DNA of 64,000 nt, taken from assembly GCA_964636325.1 (NCBI GenBank), contig CAZWRV010000003.1, forward strand, positions 67,096-131,095. The letters run 5' to 3'. Under the pieces are notes generated by a model. It was not told the DNA's origin, made no database searches, and saw only the letters and a list, made by a program, of their open reading frames with translations. Below are positions 50,719-59,588 of the stretch, piece by piece (position 1 is the first letter of the stretch; each line of letters starts with the position of its first letter). Source of the DNA: CAZWRV01 sp964636325 (GTDB lineage: Bacteria > Verrucomicrobiota > Lentisphaeria > Victivallales > GWF2-50-93). The position numbers and the translations under genes were made by a program.

Positions 50719-51387
50719 ATGCCGATCGAGCTTAATGCAATCGAGTCCCGGATACTGGGCTGCCTGATCGAGAAGGAGTTCACGACTCCCGACGCATATC
50801 CGCTCACGCTGAACTCGCTCACTCTGGCGTGCAACCAGAAGTCGAACCGCGATCCCTTGATGGAGCTTGACGAGAAGACGGTGGTGCGCGAGCTGGATCA
50901 TCTGAGGGACAAGGGGCTTGCCAACATGGTCAGCATGGCGGGCAGCCGCGTCATGAAATACGAGCACCAGGCCGACCGTGCGCTAGGGCTGGATCGGCCT
51001 GCGCTAGCATTGCTCTGCGAGCTTCTTGTCCGAGGCCCGCAGACGGCGGGCGAACTCCGCGGCCATACGGCCCGCATGCATCCCTTCGAAAGCATCTCCG
51101 CCGTGGAGGAGGCGATGAAGGGGCTCTCCGAGCGCCAGCCCGAGCCGCTCGCGGTTCTGATGCCGCGCCAGGCCGGCCGCAAGGAGCCGCGCTACGCGCA
51201 TCTGCTCTCCGGGGAAATCAAGATGGACGAGTCCGCCGCCGTTCTTCCTCAGCCCGAAAAATCGCGCATGATCGTGCAGGCCGAGGACGAAAGGCTCTCC
51301 AGGCTGGAGTCTGAGATAGCGGCCCTCCGCCAGGAACTGGAAACTCTCAAGTCACAGTTCTGCGAGTTCCGCAAAATTATCGAGTGA
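50719..51387 (+). CDS. YceH/DUF480 family protein
   Basis: 222 residues matching UPF0502 (YceH). Two winged-helix units: residues about 3-85 (ESRILGCLIEKEFTTPDAYPLTLNSLTLACNQKSNRDP, cited here as positions 8-45) and about 95-170 (LLVRGPQTAGELRGHTARMHPF). A C-terminal coiled coil follows (about 192-220). Members are widespread, soluble, and of uncertain role, possibly DNA-binding. It is single, divergent from the glycan locus and convergent with the carboxypeptidase gene. Confidence 0.92.
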   Translation: MPIELNAIESRILGCLIEKEFTTPDAYPLTLNSLTLACNQKSNRDPLMELDEKTVVRELDHLRDKGLANMVSMAGSRVMKYEHQADRALGLDRPALALLCELLVRGPQTAGELRGHTARMHPFESISAVEEAMKGLSERQPEPLAVLMPRQAGRKEPRYAHLLSGEIKMDESAAVLPQPEKSRMIVQAEDERLSRLESEIAALRQELETLKSQFCEFRKIIE

Positions 51388-51490
51388 CCTTCTCGGATAA
51401 ACGAATCCATGTATGAACCTATTGGGATTCTTGTCTTTCCCCTTGCCAGCGCACATCTTGATTCCCTCCAGGCAGAGCTTTATGATTATG

Positions 51491-52390
51491 TCATATAACA
51501 GTGATCCGTCCTTCGGCGGACACTCCCGTTTCCGCGCCGAGTCGTACGCAGAGGCTCGGGGCGCGGTGGCCGAAGCGGATGCCGGCGACGACCGGCCCGT
51601 TGACGCAATTCGCGAAGTCCGCAAAAATCTTCCGCAGTATCCTTCTGCTGCCGCATGCTATGAACTTTCCGAGGAGTAGGCCGGAGATGTCCTTGAGTAT
51701 TCCGGCCAGCCTTAGCTGTGTGAGCATCCGGTCGATCTGGTAAGGCTTCTCATTGACCTCCTCGATCAGCAGTATCTTGCCGCGCATGTCCGGCATGAAT
51801 TCGGTGCCGACCACGGAACACAAGGTTGCGAGGTTCGCCGGGATTATGCCGCCCGATGCCCTTCCGCGTTTCAGGACTTCCGGTCTGGGCGGCGATATTT
51901 CCTGCGGCGGCTGCGACGGATCAAGCGCCTTGGTCAGCGAATCCGCGGCCGCCTTGAAGCGCAAGGCGCCGGGCATTTCGACCGCGACAGGCGTTGACAC
52001 CGGGACGCCAGCCTTCTTTGCGAACATCGCAAGGTGGAGCGCGGTGATGTCGCTGTATCCGAGGACAGGGATATTTCTTTCCCTCATCAGCTTCCAGTCG
52101 ATCTTTTCGAGTAGATGGGCCGAGCCGTAGCCGCCGCGCGACGATACGATTACGTCCACGCTCCGGTCATTGAGCGCGCCGTGCAGATCGGCGAGCCGCA
52201 ATCCGGCGTCCGACGGCATCTTGAAGTCGGTCTTCATGAAGACCCCGGGCATTACGGTGCACCTTATTCCGGCCTTGCCGAGCCAGGCCGCGAAACGAGC
52301 GACCTTCTTCGCCTCCGGCTTGAATGCAAAAGACACGACGGCGACGTGCCGGACACCGGCGGCGGTGAATGTATTTCTGTCCTTGCTCAA
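51491..52390 (-). CDS. LD-carboxypeptidase (S66 family)
   Basis: 299 residues counting from a TTG at 52390, no ATG or GTG being better placed. The S66 features are there: SSRGGYGSAHLLEKIDW, nucleophile Ser in GYSDITALH, Glu in LLIEEVNEKPYQIDR and His in RFGHRAPS. These enzymes trim the terminal D-Ala from tetrapeptides during peptidoglycan recycling. The N-terminal strand (VRHVAVVSF) fits the family, while sequence further upstream is repeat R1, which marks the limit of the gene. It faces the DUF480 gene. Confidence 0.88.
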   Translation of the reverse strand: MSKDRNTFTAAGVRHVAVVSFAFKPEAKKVARFAAWLGKAGIRCTVMPGVFMKTDFKMPSDAGLRLADLHGALNDRSVDVIVSSRGGYGSAHLLEKIDWKLMRERNIPVLGYSDITALHLAMFAKKAGVPVSTPVAVEMPGALRFKAAADSLTKALDPSQPPQEISPPRPEVLKRGRASGGIIPANLATLCSVVGTEFMPDMRGKILLIEEVNEKPYQIDRMLTQLRLAGILKDISGLLLGKFIACGSRRILRKIFADFANCVNGPVVAGIRFGHRAPSLCVRLGAETGVSAEGRITVI

Positions 52391-52428
52391 TGTGCCCCCA
52401 TTATCTCGAGAGCGATGACAAAAAAATG

Positions 52429-52519
52429 TCAGATTTCCGGTGCCCCGCTCTGAAAAGCCACATGGGCATCTCCCGTCCATTTATCAGCTCTTCATAGCCG
52501 GCAGGTCATGAACCCTGAA
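52429..52519 (+). repeat. R1 dispersed repeat, core copy 3
   Basis: TCAGATTTCCGGTGCCCCGC, GAAAAGCCACATGGGCAT, CATAGCCGGCAGGTCATGAA: same orientation and layout as 12718-12809, with a degraded right end. It fills the gap between the zinc-ribbon and carboxypeptidase genes. Confidence 0.75.
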
Positions 52520-52525
52520 TGACGG

Positions 52526-53227
52526 TCACTCCTTGAAATAGACCAAATATCCGCAGTTGTCGCAGAATGCCAGCTCCCCCTTGCGCGCCCTGTTGACGGT
52601 CTGCGGGGTCATCTTGAGATGGCAGTTGCCGCAGCTGCCCTGCGTGACCGGGACGAACGGCACCGTGTCGGCCTTGGTCAGCAGCCTGTTGTAGATCGAG
52701 AGCAGATCCTTGGCGACGGGCGCCGCCTTCTCTGCCCTGGCCGCCTGCAGCTTCGCTATTTCATCTTTGAGCCTGGCCGCGAGCTCGTCGAGCTCCTTCT
52801 TCTCCTCGGCGACATTCTTCTCGCGCTCCCTGTAAATGTTCTCGGCCTCCTTGAGGGCCTTTTTTTCGGACTGGATCTTGTCCATGAGGACCAGCTCCTG
52901 CGTCTCCAGGTCGCCGATCTTCTGCTTTATGGTGTTTATCTCGTTCATCAGCGCCCTGTATTCGTCGTTCTTCTTCACCATCGCCGACTGCGAGAGTATC
53001 TTCTTCATGTCGCTGTTGCGGTCCGCGATCGCGGCCTCGACCTTCTTTATGTCCATTTCAACCTTGAGCATGTTCTCCTTCGAGGAATGCGACTTGGTCT
53101 TCTGCTCCTCCAGCTCCTTGTCGAGCCTGGCCAGCTCCACGGGTATCATGTCCAGCTTCTTCTTCAGGCTCCTGATGCGGACATCCACGTCCTGCAGCGC
53201 GATCAGATCATCAATCCACTTCTTCAT
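52526..53227 (-). CDS. coiled-coil protein with C4 zinc ribbon (DUF164/CT398-like)
   Basis: 233 residues. Residues about 10-170 form a long antiparallel coiled coil rich in Lys/Glu/Leu. The C-terminal 45 residues hold two CxxC pairs, CGNC and CDNC, in a zinc-ribbon (QGSCGNCHLKMTPQ, ELAFCDNCGYLVYF). The family (CT398 in Chlamydia, also common in actinobacteria) is linked with RNA metabolism or flagellar/type III components, but no role is settled. It is the first gene upstream of the carboxypeptidase on the same strand. Confidence 0.88.
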   Translation of the reverse strand: MKKWIDDLIALQDVDVRIRSLKKKLDMIPVELARLDKELEEQKTKSHSSKENMLKVEMDIKKVEAAIADRNSDMKKILSQSAMVKKNDEYRALMNEINTIKQKIGDLETQELVLMDKIQSEKKALKEAENIYREREKNVAEEKKELDELAARLKDEIAKLQAARAEKAAPVAKDLLSIYNRLLTKADTVPFVPVTQGSCGNCHLKMTPQTVNRARKGELAFCDNCGYLVYFKE

Positions 53228-53315
53228 TTATCATTCCTTAATTTGGGGACAGGGAATGGGATTGACGGGATGATTTATCCGCTCAATCCAGCCTGCCGTT
53301 TTATGATTGACATGC

Positions 53316-53341
53316 AAAAAAAAACGGGCCTTGAAAGCCCG
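53316..53341 (-). terminator. intrinsic terminator after ruvB
   Basis: On the minus strand CGGGCTTTCAAGGCCCG followed by nine T, starting six bases after the ruvB stop. A five-base GC stem plus T-run is a standard Rho-independent terminator. Confidence 0.85.
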
Positions 53342-53346
53342 CTTCG

Positions 53347-54405
53347 TCAGAACAAATCCGGCTGCGTGCCGCTGCCCGCCCCGTCGTCGTCGGATCCGCC
53401 GTGGCGGGGCTTCCGGGAGAGGCCGAACATCTTCACGGCCTTCTCGGACACGACGCGGCCCTGCGGTGTCCGCCTCATAAAGCCTTCCTGGATGAGGTAG
53501 GGCTCGTACACTTCCTCGATGGTGCCTTCCTCCTCGCCGACGGCGACCGCTAGGTTCTTTACGCCGACGGCCTTGCAGTTGAACTTGTGTATCATGGCTT
53601 CGAGTATGCGCTTGTCCATTTCGTTGAGGCCGTTCTTGTCAATGTCAAGCATCTCCAGCGCGGCGGACGCTATGTCCTCGGTTATGTGGTTGTCGGCCTT
53701 GACCTGGGCGTAGTCCCTTGACCACTTGAGCAGATTGTTCGCGACGCGCGGCGTGCCCCTGCTGCGCCTGGCGATCTCGAGAGCGCCTCCGTCGTCGATG
53801 GAGACGTCAAGTATCTTCGCGGAACGCCTGATTATCTTCTGGAGGTCCTCCGGATTGTAGTAGTCGAGCCGGCAGGGAGTTCCCGAAAACCTGCTTCTCA
53901 GCGGGGCGGACAGGAGGCCTTCGCGCGTCGTCGCGCCGACAAGCGTGAAATGCTGGAGGTTGAGCCTCACGGACCGGGCGTGCGGCCCCTGGTCTATCAT
54001 TATGTCTATCACGAAGTCCTCCATCGCGCTGTAGAGATATTCCTCGACGGTGCTGTTGAGGCGGTGTATCTCGTCTATGAACAGCACTTCGCCCTTCTGC
54101 AGCGAGGTCAGCAGGCCGGCGAGATCACCCGGCTTCTCGATCACCGGGCCGCTGGAGACCTTTATCGGATAACCCATTTCATTGGCGATTATGTAGGCGA
54201 TTGTCGTCTTGCCCAGGCCGGGCGGGCCGCTGAGGAGCATGTGGCTTAACGGTTCTCCCCTCTCCTTGGCCGCGCGGATCATGAGCTGAAGGCGCTCCTT
54301 CACCTTCGTCTGGCCTGGAAAGTAGTCGAAGGTCTTGGGCCTCAGAGTATTGTCGAACTCCAAGTCCTTCTTGTTCAACGTGGATGTCAGAAACCGCTCG
54401 GCCAT
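53347..54405 (-). CDS. ruvB: Holliday junction branch-migration helicase RuvB
   Basis: 352 residues, the ring ATPase that drives branch migration with RuvA. Walker A GPPGLGKTT (about 58-66), Walker B LFIDEIHRL (about 106-114), sensor I LVGATTREG and arginine-finger region APLRSRF are all intact. The winged-helix C-terminus (about 265-330) ends in a Gly/Asp-rich tail. GAGGAG five bases before the ATG supports 54405. ruvA and ruvC are not in the window, so the ruv genes are dispersed. A clear terminator follows. Confidence 0.97.
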   Translation of the reverse strand: MAERFLTSTLNKKDLEFDNTLRPKTFDYFPGQTKVKERLQLMIRAAKERGEPLSHMLLSGPPGLGKTTIAYIIANEMGYPIKVSSGPVIEKPGDLAGLLTSLQKGEVLFIDEIHRLNSTVEEYLYSAMEDFVIDIMIDQGPHARSVRLNLQHFTLVGATTREGLLSAPLRSRFSGTPCRLDYYNPEDLQKIIRRSAKILDVSIDDGGALEIARRSRGTPRVANNLLKWSRDYAQVKADNHITEDIASAALEMLDIDKNGLNEMDKRILEAMIHKFNCKAVGVKNLAVAVGEEEGTIEEVYEPYLIQEGFMRRTPQGRVVSEKAVKMFGLSRKPRHGGSDDDGAGSGTQPDLF

Positions 54406-54523
54406 CTTGCTCCTCGTCAAATTGGGGCAGCAAACCAATTTAAGTATTTTGCAAAAAAAATCTATGCACCATATATTATTTGTTCAATATTTTTAAAATC
54501 ACTTCAATGAAAGGATGATCGAT

Positions 54524-56521
54524 ATGTCGGACTACCGCTTCGAGAAACTTGCCGCAGACACAATAAGGCTTCTCTCCGCCGAGGGCGTGCAGAAGGCGAA
54601 GTCGGGGCATCCCGGAATGCCGATGGGATGCGCGGACTTCGCGTTCATGCTGTGGTACAAATACATGAAGTTCCATCCTGAGAACCCCTGCTGGCTCGGC
54701 AGGGATCGCTTCATCCTCTCCGCGGGCCACGGTTCGATGCTGCTGTATTCCCTGCTCCACCTCTTCGGATTCAAGCTGCCTATGGAGGAGCTGCAGAGGT
54801 TCCGCCAGTGGGGGAGCCTCACGCCCGGCCATCCCGAGTTCGGGCACACCGACGGCGTCGAAGTGACCACCGGCCCGCTGGGCAGCGGATTCGCCACCGG
54901 CGTGGGCATGGCCGCCGCGGCAAAAAACTTCGCGGCCCGCACCGGCCTTGACAAGGCGGGGCTCTGCGACCAGAAGATATTCATCCTCTCCAGCGACGGA
55001 TGCATGATGGAAGGCACGACTCATGAGGCCGCCTCGTTCGCCGGCCACCAGAAGCTCGACAACATCGTCTGCTTCTACGACGACAACTCGATCACAATCG
55101 AGGGCTCGACCTCCCTTGCGTTCTCCGAGAATGTCGGAAAGCGCTTCGAGGCCTACGGCTGGCGCGTCATCCGTGTCGACGACGCCAACGATCCCGCCAA
55201 GCTAGACAAGGCTCTCGCGGAGGCGGTGAAAGGCGACGGCCGTCCGACCCTCATAGACGGGAGAACCAAAATCGGCTTCGGCTCGCCCAAAAAGGCCGGG
55301 ACTTCCCACTGCCACGGCGAACCGCTCGGCGACGAGGAGCTTGCGGCCACGAAGAAGGCCCTCGGCTTCGATGGCAAGCCCCCGTTTTTCGTGCCTGACG
55401 AGGTCAGGGAGAAGATCAAGGCCCGCTGCGGCGAGCTTGCCAAGGAGGCGGCCGCCTGGGACAAAAAGATGCAGGCCCACCTCGAAAAGAATCCCGACGC
55501 GGCGAAGCTGGTGTCGGCGCTCCTGCACAAGGAGCTTCCTCAGGATCTCCTCAAGGATCTCATAGCCGCCGCCCCCAAGGACAAGCCCGTGGCCACAAGG
55601 GTGTCCGGAGGAGCTATCCTGGCGAAGGCGATGGAGAAGGTCCCCGCCCTCATCGGCGGCTCCGCCGACCTCGCCCCCTCCACAAAGACTCTCGTGAGCG
55701 CGCTCGGCAGCTTCGGCCCCGCCGACAGGTCGGGCCGCAACTTCCATTTCGGCGTCAGGGAGCTTGGAATGGGCTTCTTCGCCAACGGCATGGCGCTCTA
55801 CGGAACTTCAATACCATTCGCTGCGACCTTCTTCGTATTCTCCGACTACATGAAGCCGGCGATCAGGCTCGCGGCAATACAGAACCTCCACCTCGTCTAC
55901 GTCTTCACGCACGACTCGTTCTATGTCGGCGAGGATGGTCCCACACATGAGCCGATCGAACAGCTCGCCATGCTCAGAAGCATCCCCGGCATGACTGTCA
56001 TCAGGCCTGCTGACGCCAACGAGGCCGCCCACGCCTGGTTCGCCGCACTCAAGTGCAAGGGGCCGGTCGCACTCGCCCTGACCCGCCAGGATCTTGCGCC
56101 CCTGACGCCCGAGCAGGCCGCGAAGATAAATGTCGAAAAGGGCGCCTATGTGTTGGACGATCAGCAGGGCTTCGACACAATCATTATCGCAACCGGCTCG
56201 GAAGTCGGAATCGCGCTCAAGGCCGCGGAACTGCTGCGCAAGGACGGGATCAAGGTAAGGGTAGTATCCATGCCATGCCAGGAGCTCTTCAGAAAGCAGT
56301 CCCAGGCATACAAGGACGAAGTCCTGCCTCCCGCCTGCATGAAACGCGTCACAGTCGAAGGGCTCACAACCTACGGATGGAGGGAGTTCGCCGGCGACAA
56401 GGGCCTCTGCATAGGCCTCGACCACTTTGGCGCCTCCGCCCCATACAAGGTGCTCGCCGAAAAGTTTGGATTCACCCCCGAGGCCGTAGCCGCAGAAATC
56501 AAGGCGCATTTCAATTCATAG
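54524..56521 (+). CDS. tkt: transketolase
   Basis: 665 residues, thiamine diphosphate enzyme of the pentose phosphate pathway that moves two-carbon units between sugar phosphates. N-terminal SGHPGMPMG and AGHGSMLLYS are substrate/TPP contacts. The TPP-magnesium motif is SSDGCMMEG with the Asn of DDNSITIEG. The Pyr-domain glutamate is in RELGMGFFANG, and the phosphate-site DSFYVGEDGPTHEP is typical. The ATG at 54524 has AAGGA at good spacing; another ATG three codons earlier is less likely. The final codons form part of a perfect hairpin. Confidence 0.96.
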   Translation: MSDYRFEKLAADTIRLLSAEGVQKAKSGHPGMPMGCADFAFMLWYKYMKFHPENPCWLGRDRFILSAGHGSMLLYSLLHLFGFKLPMEELQRFRQWGSLTPGHPEFGHTDGVEVTTGPLGSGFATGVGMAAAAKNFAARTGLDKAGLCDQKIFILSSDGCMMEGTTHEAASFAGHQKLDNIVCFYDDNSITIEGSTSLAFSENVGKRFEAYGWRVIRVDDANDPAKLDKALAEAVKGDGRPTLIDGRTKIGFGSPKKAGTSHCHGEPLGDEELAATKKALGFDGKPPFFVPDEVREKIKARCGELAKEAAAWDKKMQAHLEKNPDAAKLVSALLHKELPQDLLKDLIAAAPKDKPVATRVSGGAILAKAMEKVPALIGGSADLAPSTKTLVSALGSFGPADRSGRNFHFGVRELGMGFFANGMALYGTSIPFAATFFVFSDYMKPAIRLAAIQNLHLVYVFTHDSFYVGEDGPTHEPIEQLAMLRSIPGMTVIRPADANEAAHAWFAALKCKGPVALALTRQDLAPLTPEQAAKINVEKGAYVLDDQQGFDTIIIATGSEVGIALKAAELLRKDGIKVRVVSMPCQELFRKQSQAYKDEVLPPACMKRVTVEGLTTYGWREFAGDKGLCIGLDHFGASAPYKVLAEKFGFTPEAVAAEIKAHFNS

Positions 56522-56574
56522 GCGGAACACGCCTATGAATTGAATACTTCTGCCCGAATAAGCCGGGCAGAAGG
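56511..56574 (+). terminator. two tandem perfect hairpins over the transketolase stop
   Basis: Hairpin 1: TTCAATTCATAGGCG-GAACA-CGCCTATGAATTGAA, a 15-base perfect stem whose left arm includes the last codons and stop of tkt. Hairpin 2: CTTCTGCCCG-AATAAGC-CGGGCAGAAG, ten-base perfect stem, three bases later. No long T-run follows. Confidence 0.6.
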
Positions 56575-56594
56575 GAGGGCATCTTGTAAATAAA

Positions 56595-56966
56595 ATGATT
56601 CGCACAAGTGTTTCAATGCTCATCTGCCTTCTTGTCGCCTCCTGTTCGTCCTCCGGCGGAGGGGTCAGGCTGATGCCGGGCCAAAACCCGGCGGCGCGTC
56701 CGGGAGAAAAGCCGTCCAAGGATGAAAAACCGCAGATAATCAAGCTTCCGGCCGTGAAGAAGGACGTGGAGGAAGTCGCATATTCCGAATACCTTCAGTG
56801 GAGGCAGCAGGACAAGATCGTCGCCGAGGAGTCCAAGGACGGATATGTCTCTTTCTCCGTGATGTCGGAGCAGAACGTCGCAATAGACGGGAAGAACAAC
56901 GCCCATATCAAGGTCATCGAGAAGAAGAAGGCGAAGCTGCCGGCGGAAAAGACTGCAAAGCCTTGA
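56595..56966 (+). CDS. small lipoprotein, unknown function
   Basis: 123 residues. A short hydrophobic leader ends LLVASCSSSGGG, a good lipobox, so Cys17 should be lipidated. The mature part has a Pro/Lys-rich segment (PGEKPSKDEKPQIIKLP) and a Lys-rich tail, with an acidic-basic central region. I recognise no family. It lies 73 bases after the transketolase hairpins; the ribosome site is not obvious (GTAAATAAA before ATG). It precedes a second exported protein after an R2 repeat. Confidence 0.65.
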   Translation: MIRTSVSMLICLLVASCSSSGGGVRLMPGQNPAARPGEKPSKDEKPQIIKLPAVKKDVEEVAYSEYLQWRQQDKIVAEESKDGYVSFSVMSEQNVAIDGKNNAHIKVIEKKKAKLPAEKTAKP

Positions 56967-57028
56967 CCCTTGCATTCCCGCTTACTCCCGCTATGATAAG
57001 CAGGCCGCGAAGAGGGGCATTTGACAGC

Positions 57029-57079
57029 GGAACCGCAGACAGGAATGTCTGCGCCACTTAAAGGCGAGTTTCAGAGGAG
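57029..57079 (+). repeat. R2 dispersed repeat, right-end copy
   Basis: GGAACCGCAGACAGGAATGTCTGCGCCACTT... ending GGCGAGTTTCAGAGGAG (written here in parts: hairpin CAGACAGGAATGTCTG, then the end). Its GAGGAG lies ten bases before the next ATG and is the only ribosome-site candidate there. Just upstream, CTTACTCCCGCTATGATAAG (about 56980-57000) resembles the left part of R1. Confidence 0.75.
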
Positions 57080-57089
57080 CAATACACAC

Positions 57090-58163
57090 ATGAAAACCCT
57101 ATATTTCTTTGCGTTGGCCGTCCTTTCTCTCCAAGCATTAGGCCTTCAAGCCGAAGACGCCGCGAAAAAGGATGAGGCGAAGTCCTCCAATCATCAGAAT
57201 GTGGAATTGACGTTCCCGTTCGAGATCGACGGCCAGAAGCAGAGACTCAGGGTCACAGCCGAGCCCGAGGATCTGAGCAAGCTGCCCAGCAAGGGCTTCT
57301 GGATACCCTTCCTCGGAGGGCACAGGAAAGGCGAGTTCCACCACCAGTGGTTCGTCTTTCCCCTGCTGTGCTCCGGAAGCTTCAACAACAGGACGGGATC
57401 TTATGCATTTTCATCCCCGCTCTATGAATGCATCAAGAAGGATTTTTTCCTGAAGGTCGACAGATCCAAGGAGGGCGAGACCGACATGGTTGCCGTCTTC
57501 GACGAAAACCCCGAGGACAACAACGCGCGCTTCGCCCTTCGCTCCTGCCCCGTCCTCCTCAGCTTCCATTTCCTGGTCGAAGGCGAGGAGCAGCGCTACA
57601 GCGTCTTCGCGGCCCTTCCCCTGCTCACGATAAACGCCGCCACCGCCGACTCCAACGTGTTCGCGTCGGTTCCGCTGATGACATACTGCATCTCCGACAA
57701 GGAGACCGAGAAGGCCAGCACACTCTTCGGACTCGTCTTCGAATACGAAAAAGGATTGAAGACCGAGGAAACCTCGGTCGTCAAGGGCGCGCTCTATTCG
57801 TCGGATTTCGACGGCGTGATGGACAAGCGGAAAGTCGGCCCGTTCGGTATCCTTTATTCATCGACGGCAAAGGAGGGGACAAGGAAGCATTCGGCGCTGT
57901 GGGACATGATCTTCCGATCCGAGGACGGTCCCGGTGTGGACGAACTCGAACTCGGCCCACTCGGCATCCTATTCTCACACTCAGCCAGCGCCGGCGACGT
58001 CGAAAAGACCTCGCTCCTATCATCATTCATATATGAAAGCCGATACAACTCCTCAAACGACACACTAACCCGCTCCTACACCCCCCTCTTCGGAACCAAG
58101 ACAGTCAACGGAAGAACCACGCTCAGAATCCCGATTGTAGACCGCCTGCTGCTCTCATGGTAG
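57090..58163 (+). CDS. exported protein of unknown function
   Basis: 357 residues. Signal peptide MKTLYFFALAVLSLQALGLQA, cut before EDAAKK. The mature protein is beta-rich, with repeated segments pairing aromatic strands and small loops: GPFGILYSSTAKEG, GPLGILFSHSASAGD, TRSYTPLFGTKTVNG. This is reminiscent of an outer-membrane barrel or a repeated surface fold, but no family is recognised. The ribosome site is supplied by repeat R2. It converges with the 159-residue exported protein. Confidence 0.68.
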   Translation: MKTLYFFALAVLSLQALGLQAEDAAKKDEAKSSNHQNVELTFPFEIDGQKQRLRVTAEPEDLSKLPSKGFWIPFLGGHRKGEFHHQWFVFPLLCSGSFNNRTGSYAFSSPLYECIKKDFFLKVDRSKEGETDMVAVFDENPEDNNARFALRSCPVLLSFHFLVEGEEQRYSVFAALPLLTINAATADSNVFASVPLMTYCISDKETEKASTLFGLVFEYEKGLKTEETSVVKGALYSSDFDGVMDKRKVGPFGILYSSTAKEGTRKHSALWDMIFRSEDGPGVDELELGPLGILFSHSASAGDVEKTSLLSSFIYESRYNSSNDTLTRSYTPLFGTKTVNGRTTLRIPIVDRLLLSW

Positions 58164-58337
58164 AGCCATCGGGTGTCGGGAGGGCGATTCGGTTCAGGTG
58201 TCGGCAAAATGAACAACGCTCTTATCAGCGCCGATAAAAAAGTGGCGTTGAGCAATTCCAGAGGCTCCGTCATTTTTTTAAAAGATTCATTGCTGTACCA
58301 GTTTCCTCCCTTCGTGTGTGAGGTGTTGTTTTTGGCA

Positions 58338-58817
58338 TTATTTTTTCGTCGCCGGGGCGGCGGCTTTCAGCGGCTTGAGCTCATAGTCTTTGACGAAGGT
58401 CTTGAGGCTTGCGGGCTGGCCCATGAAGACGAGGACCGAGAGGCCCTTTTTGAACTGGTAGCTTGAAAAATAGGTCTTGCCGTCGGAACCTTTCCCGACG
58501 AGGACGTCGCCGACGACCATGTCGTCGCTCTCCGAGTTGGCCGCATAGGCGAGCCAGTCGCCGTTTGCGAAGAGGATGAGGCTGTCGGTGAAAAACGCCT
58601 TGCTGCCCTCGTTGTCGGCGTTTTTCTTCTTGATTGCCGCCTTCTGCTCGGCGATCCAGTTCTTGTCCTTCAGGCAGTCGCCGATCTTCTGGACCGCCTC
58701 CTCCTTGAACTTCTCTGCCGCCGCACCCTTGACCTTGTCGAGATCCTGCGAGAAGTTAGACTGCGAAAACGCCAGAACGGTCACGAGCAGGGATATGCGG
58801 ATCAACAAGGCTTTCAT
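58338..58817 (-). CDS. small exported protein, unknown function
   Basis: 159 residues with a signal peptide (MKALLIRISLLVTVLAFSQS). The mature part starts with a charged helix (about 25-70, KVKGAAAEKFKEEAVQKIGDC) and ends in a beta-rich half (SYQFKKGLSVLVFMGQPASL) with a Lys/Ala/Pro tail. Single Cys near residue 48. I know no matching family. It is single, with GGAGGAATATTA upstream of the ATG as a plausible ribosome site. Confidence 0.65.
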   Translation of the reverse strand: MKALLIRISLLVTVLAFSQSNFSQDLDKVKGAAAEKFKEEAVQKIGDCLKDKNWIAEQKAAIKKKNADNEGSKAFFTDSLILFANGDWLAYAANSESDDMVVGDVLVGKGSDGKTYFSSYQFKKGLSVLVFMGQPASLKTFVKDYELKPLKAAAPATKK

Positions 58818-59313
58818 TAATATTCCTCCGGGTTGTCGGGCTCACTATTACCTTCATCATTCGGATGACTGGATGAAAGAATGCTTGCATGGTTGAACTT
58901 CAAGGACTATTGAAAAAGAACCCCATGTTTTGGGTGCTTTCCAGGCAACTTCGTGCATGAAAGCGTCAACGGCTCAGGAACTCAGTAACTTTCCGGTTGC
59001 AGTCTTAAAATATGCGGTCTGGCATCGGTGAAGTCAACTTCTTGGCAACATCAGTGTCCAAAATATTCTCAGCGGTGTCGGAATCGGTATCGGAATCGGG
59101 GTTCTCTGAATTCAATTTACGATTCCGATCCCGACAACAAACCCGACCCCGAAAAAAACACCCCCTTGAGACGTTTTACATCGATTCAGCACTTGACGGG
59201 CTTATACAGCCCCCGTAAGTTACGTTTGTGTTCTAACCTGCGTTTGATTTTATGCCTTTGATCTGCAATATTATCATCATAGCATCAACAGTGATAGTCA
59301 TCAAGGTGTAAAA
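58818..59313. other. AT-richer intergenic region before vapBC
   Basis: No gene seen. Around 59075-59150 the words GTCGGAATCGG-TATCGGAATCGG and, inverted, GATTCCGATCCCGAC form an imperfect hairpin. Around 59195-59215, ACGGGCTTATACAGCCCCCGT is another. Bases 59298-59312 (GTGATAGTCATCAAGG) include TGATAGTCATCA, a near-palindrome where VapBC could bind. Confidence 0.4.
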
Positions 59314-59583
59314 GTGAGAACGACATTGACTTTGGATGATGATGTGGCCAGGCATCTGCTTAAACGTTCCCGCGGACAGCGCGGCGGATTCAAGCGGGTT
59401 GTCAACGAGACTTTGCGCCGTGGACTTGCCGCCGGAGACAAGCCATTGGCAAAACCAGACCAATTTGTTGTCAAGGCTAGCTCCTGCGGATTTCTGCCCG
59501 GCATCGATTATTTGAAGCTAAACCAGATGCTTGATGATGCGGAAACACAGGATTTCATCGAGCATCATAAGAAAGGCGGGTAG
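59314..59583 (+). CDS. VapB-type antitoxin (ribbon-helix-helix-like)
   Basis: 89 residues from a GTG start preceded by AAGGTG. MRTTLTLDDDVARHLLKR is the usual opening of the DUF2191/VapB antitoxins, with a strand then helix that binds operator DNA; the C-terminal 35 residues would wrap the toxin. It lies five bases before the PIN-domain toxin gene, the typical antitoxin-first order, and is expected to repress its own operon. Confidence 0.85.
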   Translation: MRTTLTLDDDVARHLLKRSRGQRGGFKRVVNETLRRGLAAGDKPLAKPDQFVVKASSCGFLPGIDYLKLNQMLDDAETQDFIEHHKKGG

Positions 59584-59588
59584 TACAT

